From Pseudomonadota bacterium (GTDB lineage Bacteria > Pseudomonadota > Alphaproteobacteria > Acetobacterales > Acetobacteraceae): 61,551 nucleotides of DNA. Shown here piece after piece: positions 57,145-61,551 of the stretch (position 1 is its first letter; each line of letters starts with the position of its first letter). The notes beneath the pieces are model-generated. The model ran no database searches. It saw only the letters and a program-made list of their open reading frames with translations, and was not told where the DNA came from. The stretch spans positions 1-61,551 of the forward strand of contig JAKAEC010000006.1 of assembly GCA_021818425.1 (NCBI GenBank), written 5' to 3'. The translations under genes were made by a program, and so were the position numbers.

Positions 57145-58536
57145 ATGAGCAGTACGTCATATTTAACAGTTGCTGGCGGTGGATCCGCGAATATCCACTC
57201 AGGCATTCTGAGCGTTCCTTCTGCGCTGCCATCGACCATCAATTCTCTGCTCCAGACTTATCTTGACGGTGTGTCGGCGGCCGTCGGCGGCACCCAGGGC
57301 TTCATTAATTACAATGCCGTGAATAGCGCGGTTGATTCCGCAGCCGGCAGCGGTTCAAATAATTTTGAAGAGATTACCAACACCGATAGCGTCGGTGCCT
57401 CCGTTTCCGGTTCGCCCGCGGCCGGCTTGGTTAGTGTTAATCCCGCCGTGAGCGACTTGGTTGTTCAGGCGCCGGGTAGCCTCACCGTAAGCGGTAGTTC
57501 GGTGACGGGCATGGCTGTGTTCGGCGCAAGCAGCAATGTTACCTACTCCGTCAATGGTGGAGCAGGAACGATCGTCGCGGCCGGCGGTGTCGATTCCATC
57601 TATGCTACGAACGCGTCTGATTCGGTGATTTCCGGCGGGAACGACACGATTTCCTTCTCCGCGGTCTCTGCCGGGAACGAGACGGTGGACGCCGTGGGCA
57701 ATGCCACGACCCGAGTATATCTGGGAGGGGCAGATGCCGCGACCGTTATCGCTTCGGATAGTGCTCAGGCGTCTGTCATCTTCCAGCAGCGCGCGGGTGG
57801 GAATCTGGATTTCATCAATAATTCCAGTTCTTCTCAGACTATTTACTCGGGAACCTACACCGTGGCTGGCGCCCACGGTGTTGTGCAAGAATTCACCGCC
57901 AATTCGATCACGGCTTTTGGTGGTGCGGGTGGCGGGTTCTTCGTCGGCGGCAGTGCTGGCTTCAACTCGCTCAATGGCGGCACCGGCAATGCCACGCTGA
58001 TTGGAGGAGGGCAAGGTGATATTCTAAGCACAGGCGGCGCGAGTAATGTGCTGTTCGTGGGCAATGGTGCGGAGACCATGCTCGGCGGTGGCGGCGCCAA
58101 CAGCTTCTTCCTTGGTACGGAAGACGTCGGCATCGGCACGATCCGTGCGGTTGGCGATTTGGCCTCCGCCGGCGGCTCCGGTGCCCAGAGCTTTGTCCTA
58201 GGTCAGCTGGCGGCCACAACTCTGACTGGCTCAACGGTTACTGGTGCGTCCAACGTTTATGACGTTTTGGGGACGTATACTACGCTGGGTGGCCAGGGTG
58301 TGACGTTCAGTGGCAGTGATTTTACGATCACTGATTTTGGTGCGCACGACACTATCAACCTCCTCAATGGATCTTATAAAACAGGAACAGGCGCGCCATC
58401 GGTTGAGAGCGTCCAGGCGGCTCTTGGCGGCGGTTCGCAGATACTGTTGACGGACGGCACGGTCATCACGCTTAAGGGAGTCTCGGCATCGAATGTCCAC
58501 GTGGGCGTCAGCGGCCACCAGATCACCCTGCAGTAA
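57145..58536 (+). CDS. Gly/Ser/Ala-rich RTX-like repeat protein, probable type I secretion substrate
   Basis: A 463-residue, Cys-free, low-charge protein without an N-terminal signal peptide. The middle (about residues 90-330) is made of short beta-strand repeats. Stretches such as GGTGNATLIGGGQGDILSTG and GNGAETMLGGGGANSFFLG recall degenerate RTX nonapeptides, though most calcium-binding Asp are replaced. The C-terminus (FTITDFGAHDTINL, LLTDGTVITLKGVSASNV) matches the end region of many type-I-secreted adhesins and RTX proteins. Likely a secreted surface or biofilm protein. It stands alone between an AT-rich region and a strong terminator. No secretion genes adjoin. Confidence 0.72.
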   Translation: MSSTSYLTVAGGGSANIHSGILSVPSALPSTINSLLQTYLDGVSAAVGGTQGFINYNAVNSAVDSAAGSGSNNFEEITNTDSVGASVSGSPAAGLVSVNPAVSDLVVQAPGSLTVSGSSVTGMAVFGASSNVTYSVNGGAGTIVAAGGVDSIYATNASDSVISGGNDTISFSAVSAGNETVDAVGNATTRVYLGGADAATVIASDSAQASVIFQQRAGGNLDFINNSSSSQTIYSGTYTVAGAHGVVQEFTANSITAFGGAGGGFFVGGSAGFNSLNGGTGNATLIGGGQGDILSTGGASNVLFVGNGAETMLGGGGANSFFLGTEDVGIGTIRAVGDLASAGGSGAQSFVLGQLAATTLTGSTVTGASNVYDVLGTYTTLGGQGVTFSGSDFTITDFGAHDTINLLNGSYKTGTGAPSVESVQAALGGGSQILLTDGTVITLKGVSASNVHVGVSGHQITLQ

Positions 58537-58558
58537 TTCCAGTTAAAATTCTCAACCC

Positions 58559-58599
58559 AAAAAAACACCTGCCTTACTTTGCAAGGCAGGTGTTTTTTT
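58559..58599. terminator. Strong bidirectional intrinsic terminator
   Basis: CACCTGCCTT (58566-58575) pairs with AAGGCAGGTG (58583-58592) around a 7-nt loop and is flanked by A7 and T7. It works for the RTX-like gene on the plus strand and for msrB on the minus strand. Confidence 0.94.
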
Positions 58600-58641
58600 G
58601 CTGCGGCATCGGGTTAGATCATGCCAGGGGCGGAGTGTGGT

Positions 58642-59055
58642 TCATGTCGCCGGACAAAAGTCCAGAACCAGCCCGTTGATGCAATAACGCAGACCAGTGG
58701 GCGGCGGGCCGTCTTCGAACACGTGCCCGAGATGGCCGCCGCAATTACTGCAATGCGCTTCGATACGGATCATGCCATAGCTTCGGTCTACGCTGGTGCC
58801 GACGGCGCCATCGATGGGGTCATTGAAACTTGGCCAGCCAGTGCCACTTTCAAACTTGGTAGAGGTAACGAATAGGAGCTGTCCGCATCCGGCGCAGCTG
58901 AAGCTGCCGGGACGTTTCTCATGGTTCAAGGCGCAGGTGCCAGGCGCTTCAGTGGCGTGCTCCCGTAGAATGGCGAACTGGTCAGGCGTCAGACGTTGGC
59001 GCCACTCCGCGTCGCTCAGGGTAAACGGAAAGGATGTTTCGTTGAAGGTAGTCAT
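58642..59055 (-). CDS. msrB: Peptide-methionine (R)-S-oxide reductase MsrB
   Basis: A 137-residue MsrB that repairs methionine R-sulfoxide in proteins. The zinc ligands CAGCG and CSNCGG form the two CxxC pairs. The core has FESGTGWPSF, HLGHVFEDGPPPTGLRYCING, with the catalytic Cys in RYCIN. ATG 59055 follows GGAGA; the in-frame extension to 59130 is unlike the family. It ends at the bidirectional terminator. Confidence 0.96.
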   Translation of the reverse strand: MTTFNETSFPFTLSDAEWRQRLTPDQFAILREHATEAPGTCALNHEKRPGSFSCAGCGQLLFVTSTKFESGTGWPSFNDPIDGAVGTSVDRSYGMIRIEAHCSNCGGHLGHVFEDGPPPTGLRYCINGLVLDFCPAT

Positions 59056-59594
59056 GAAAGTCTCCGGTCTGGCTCCCCAATCAAGGTCTAAGAGCCGAAT
59101 GAGATAAGATGGTCCGCTGTGCGCATTCACCTTATGTCTGAATCCACCTCTGAATTATAGATTGAGGTGGCGACTCAGAGATCTGTTTGCCCGCAAAGTT
59201 GGTTAAGCAGATGTCATTGCACTCTTATAGCCGAACGACTCTCCGTCGAGAGGGGGCATGGATCCTAAATCGCACTCTAAAGCCAGAGCCAATATAGGGT
59301 GTGCGCAGTCCAGACCAAGACGCAATTGTCAAATGCAGTGAAATTGTTCAGGGCGCCACGGCCACCGGATACCTACTGCCTATGTTCGCTCGAGCTGGGT
59401 AAGTTAAGTGTTCGCCACCATGTACACGCCTGCGGCCTGCACGGTGGAGCTGAACTACGGATTTTCAGATCATTATTCACTGGGCCAACCAAAGCTGTGC
59501 TTTCTGTCCCGCGGCTTTAGAGCATGGCGACCGCATTTGACGGCTGGCCAGTTTAAGCTCGCGGGTTGGCGGGCAGGGCAATTGCCTCTAGTTT
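59056..59594. other. About 0.5-kb region without a recognisable gene
   Basis: Frames here are short and show no family motif or ribosome site. Base composition is mixed and less GC-rich than neighbouring genes. It may be decayed DNA beside the IS607-type element or the msrB promoter region. No tRNA or clear repeat was seen. Confidence 0.4.
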
Positions 59595-59765
59595 TTAGGC
59601 GACGCCATTGCTGGTCGTTGAGCTACCCGGCTTCGTGCTCAACGCGCGCCAGCGCTGCAGCGTCTCCTCGCGGGCGGGCTTGCCATCGTCTAACGAGGCG
59701 GCGATCAGGCGGTCGATAACGGCGGTTCGAAGCTCAGCTTCGGTTTTCAGCGCATTCGCGGGCAT
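59595..59765 (-). CDS. Small hypothetical protein (56 residues)
   Basis: A short frame starting at ATG 59765, with GAAGGA at about 8-nt spacing. It encodes a charged helical protein (LKTEAELRTAVIDRLIAAS, REETLQRWRAL) and ends in a Ser/Thr-rich tail. I do not recognise it. It lies just past the 3' end of tnpB on the same strand. Real but unclassified, or chance. Confidence 0.4.
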   Translation of the reverse strand: MPANALKTEAELRTAVIDRLIAASLDDGKPAREETLQRWRALSTKPGSSTTSNGVA

Positions 59766-59779
59766 GTCGTTAATCCTTC

Positions 59780-60050
59780 CCCCTTCATGGTCTGGACGCC
59801 TTGTCCGTTCACTGCACAATGTCGGGAAACAAAGGCGTGAATAAGGCATCATGCTGAAAGAAATGTGATGTGACACCGTTCTCCAGAACTTGCTCAAAGT
59901 TACCCCTAGCTGACTAAAGCTATGCGGCGGCCTTGATATCTGGTTCCTGCTTCACCGAGGCTCGTTTCACGCGGGGCTTGTGCCCCACGCCAGAGCGTTC
60001 CTCTCCACAAGCTGACACCGCGAAGCTCTCGGCCAAGTTTTCAAGATTCC
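59780..60050 (-). ncRNA. Probable omega RNA (reRNA) region of the IS607-type element
   Basis: TnpB proteins use a guide RNA made from the 3' end of their own gene and the element's right end. The 3' part of this tnpB has a strong hairpin (59971-59990: GGGGC/GCCCC with a 4-nt loop plus G-U extension), and a small one lies downstream (GTTCT/AGAAC type, about 59880-59892). The exact boundary, which fixes the guide, cannot be set because IS607 elements lack terminal inverted repeats. Inferred from family knowledge. Confidence 0.4.
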
Positions 60051-61119
60051 GTGCGGCGTTATAATCCCGCCCGGCCTCATCTCCACATTCATCGCAATGG
60101 AACAGTCGCTGCGACAGCGCCAGTTCAGCCTTGACCGAACCGCAGCAAGAACAGGTCTTGCTTGATGGAACCCACCGATCCGCGACCACAACAGTCGCGC
60201 CATAAAACCGTGCCTTGTACTCAAGCTGGCGGCGAAACTCGAAGAAGCCGCCATCCATGATCGAACGGGCGAGGCGGCGGTTGCTGGCCATGCCGCGCAC
60301 GTTCAGATCCTCGATTCCGATGCGGCGATAGGTCTTGGCCAGCATGGTGGTGGCTTTATGGGTGGCATCACGCCGGATATTGGCGATACGGGCGTGCAGC
60401 CGGGCCAGTTTGGCCCTGACCTTGCGCCGGTTGGATGAGCCCTTGCGCTTGCGCGATAGCGCCCGGCTGGTACGGCGCAGGCGCTGGAGCAGGGCCTTAT
60501 GCGCCTTCGGGCCAGGAATGGCCTCACCGCTGCTCAGCGTGGCCAGGGTGGTGACGCCCAGATCGATGCCGACAGCGGCCAGGGGCTGCACCACGGACTT
60601 GATGTCGTCTGTCTCAACCATGATTGAGGCAAACCAGCGGTCTGCCTCACGGCTGACGGTCACGCGCTTGAGTTTGCCGGTAAACCGCACAGCCTCGCGC
60701 AGCCTGACCCAGCCCACTACCGGCAGCTCGATCTTCTCGCCATCCGTGCGGAATGTGCCGGCCTCATTGGCGGCGCAGAAGCTGTCACGAACGCCCTTCT
60801 TCTTGAACCTGGGATAGCGGCCCCGCTTCTCGAAGAAGGCCCGGAATGCGCCGCCAAGGTCGATGATGGCCTCCTGCGCGGCGCACTTGGTCACGTCAAA
60901 CATCCACGGGAACTGTTCGCGCTTGAGGCCGTTCAATTGCCGCCGCAGGCTAGCATCCGATGGAGCAGGCAGACTTGAGTCGTCTTTGCGGGCTGTGTAT
61001 TGTCGCTGCCACTCCGCCCGCGCCCAGTTCCACGCAAAGCGCGCCGTACCGGACGCACGAGCAAAATAGGTCCGCTGCGCGTTCGTCGGGTCCAAAGCGA
61101 TGCGATGGGCAATCAGCAT
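59920..61119 (-). CDS. tnpB: TnpB, RNA-guided DNA endonuclease of an IS607-type element
   Basis: A 399-residue TnpB, ancestor-like relative of Cas12. N-terminal domain TYFARASGTARFAWNWARA; RuvC-I VGIDLGVTTLATL (Asp); long basic Arg/Lys helix; RuvC-II RIGIEDLNVRGM (Glu); zinc finger CSCCG...CDECG; RuvC-III EAGRDYNAARNL (Asp). All catalytic residues are intact. The basic tail (GHKPRVKRASVKQEP) overlaps the omega-RNA-coding end. It starts 7 nt inside the serine-recombinase gene. Its role is to cut the donor-joint site and preserve the transposon. Confidence 0.93.
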   Translation of the reverse strand: MLIAHRIALDPTNAQRTYFARASGTARFAWNWARAEWQRQYTARKDDSSLPAPSDASLRRQLNGLKREQFPWMFDVTKCAAQEAIIDLGGAFRAFFEKRGRYPRFKKKGVRDSFCAANEAGTFRTDGEKIELPVVGWVRLREAVRFTGKLKRVTVSREADRWFASIMVETDDIKSVVQPLAAVGIDLGVTTLATLSSGEAIPGPKAHKALLQRLRRTSRALSRKRKGSSNRRKVRAKLARLHARIANIRRDATHKATTMLAKTYRRIGIEDLNVRGMASNRRLARSIMDGGFFEFRRQLEYKARFYGATVVVADRWVPSSKTCSCCGSVKAELALSQRLFHCDECGDEAGRDYNAARNLENLAESFAVSACGEERSGVGHKPRVKRASVKQEPDIKAAA

Positions 61120-61551
61120 GCCGCGGATTCTTCCACGGCACGCTTCACGCCATCTAGCAGCTTCTGGTTCTTGTGTGAGCGTGAACCATAGAGCCGCGCT
61201 GAGAACACCGTGATGATCTCTAAAACGTCCTTGGCGAGGTCTTCCTCAAAGCTCGTATCTTCGCCCTGATTAAGAATCACCACCTCGACATTCTTGGCCT
61301 CGCAGACGGCAAACACCAATTCCGCCCCAAACCGCAAAAGCCGGTCTTTGTGAGCAATCACTAGCCGCCCAACGGAACCGTCAATAATCGCCGCCAGTAG
61401 CTTCTTCAGGCCCTTCTTGCGGTCATTCATGCCCGAGCCAAGATCGGACACCACCTCAAACGTCCAGCCTTGCCGAGCGCAATAAAGCTCAAGCACCTGC
61501 TTCTGGCGCTCCAAATCGTCCTTCTGGTCGTGACTGGACACGCGGGCATAG
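61113..61551 (-). CDS. tnpA: IS607-type serine recombinase TnpA (cut by window edge)
   Basis: The catalytic domain of a small serine recombinase. The frame is open to the window edge, reading YARVSSHDQKDDLERQ, where the Ser after RV is the nucleophile. LGSGMNDRKKGLKKLL and VIAHKDRLLRFG supply the conserved Arg/Asp. Ending EITVFSARLYG-type helix (here EIITVFSARLYGSRSH) and adjacency to tnpB mark IS607. The N-terminal MerR-like DNA-binding domain lies outside the window. The GTG at 61541 is internal and not the true start. Confidence 0.9.
   Translation of the reverse strand, partial: YARVSSHDQKDDLERQKQVLELYCARQGWTFEVVSDLGSGMNDRKKGLKKLLAAIIDGSVGRLVIAHKDRLLRFGAELVFAVCEAKNVEVVILNQGEDTSFEEDLAKDVLEIITVFSARLYGSRSHKNQKLLDGVKRAVEESAAC

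Larger units (their letters stand above)
59780..61551 (-). mobile_element. IS607-type insertion sequence (left end outside the window)
   Basis: Serine recombinase and TnpB overlap in one transcript, the defining IS607 layout. The right end must fall between the tnpB stop (59920) and about 59766. The other end is beyond the window. No inverted repeats or target duplication are expected for this family. Confidence 0.75.

Overview
The window looks like chromosomal DNA of a GC-rich alphaproteobacterium. Acetobacteraceae (Acidocella/Acidiphilium-like) is my best guess, but only from gene content and order, since no rRNA is present. Supporting signs are an RNase E with a large acidic/alanine insert in the S1 domain, the block miaB-phoH-ybeY-corC, the order aroE-coaE-dnaQ, a class I PHA synthase, a homoserine kinase of the aminoglycoside-phosphotransferase fold, a Kdo-type LPS gene and a membrane-anchored cytochrome c of the CycM kind. 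Most genes are housekeeping and packed tightly. Many same-strand neighbours overlap by 4 nt, and three convergent pairs share a 4-nt stop-codon overlap. No tRNA, rRNA or CRISPR array was seen.

Layout: 0.2-3.4 kb holds hydroxypyruvate/glyoxylate reductase, glycerate 2-kinase and a DmeF-type metal efflux protein. 3.5-11.4 kb (minus strand) is an RNA and translation block: CorC, YbeY, PhoH, MiaB, a GcvR-like ACT protein, a Bax-inhibitor-1 membrane protein and RNase E with a clear terminator. 11.4-13.1 kb is decayed DNA holding a GT2 glycosyltransferase pseudogene and another remnant. 13.1-22.6 kb has malate synthase G, an aldo/keto reductase, argD-argF, a GT87-like membrane protein, aroE-coaE-dnaQ and a VC0807-like protein. 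22.6-29.7 kb has thiS-thiG, aroQ-accB-accC, a lipoprotein, thrB-rnhA and rho. 29.9-41.4 kb has kdsB, a two-haem-domain cytochrome c, a HisN-like phosphatase, htpG, an unknown acidic protein, a glycine-zipper lipoprotein, mreB, dapF, ftsY, pabB-pabC and a CobW-type GTPase.

41.5-46.1 kb is a cell-surface polysaccharide patch: a CgeB-like glycosyltransferase, an O-antigen-ligase/polymerase-like membrane protein and a GT4 glycosyltransferase. It is interrupted by two fused insertion-sequence relics (an IS1595-type transposase and an internally deleted TnpB). 46.3-56.8 kb has an unusual chemoreceptor, phaC, an OmpA-like lipoprotein, an AlaC-like aminotransferase, hom, glpX, ksgA and a ClC chloride channel. 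A strikingly AT-rich 0.3-kb spacer then precedes a 463-residue Gly/Ser/Ala-rich RTX-like, probably type-I-secreted protein and msrB. The right end is an IS607-type element with an intact-looking RNA-guided TnpB and a serine recombinase cut by the window edge.

The main second-look items are the chemoreceptor whose Cache domain appears cytoplasmic, the RTX-like protein with its AT-rich upstream region, the IS607 TnpB and its likely omega RNA, the decayed surface-sugar and IS genes, and several inverted repeats in control regions (rne leader; GT4/MCP divergent spacer; mreB-dapF junction). I did not find a convincing entirely new multi-gene system.
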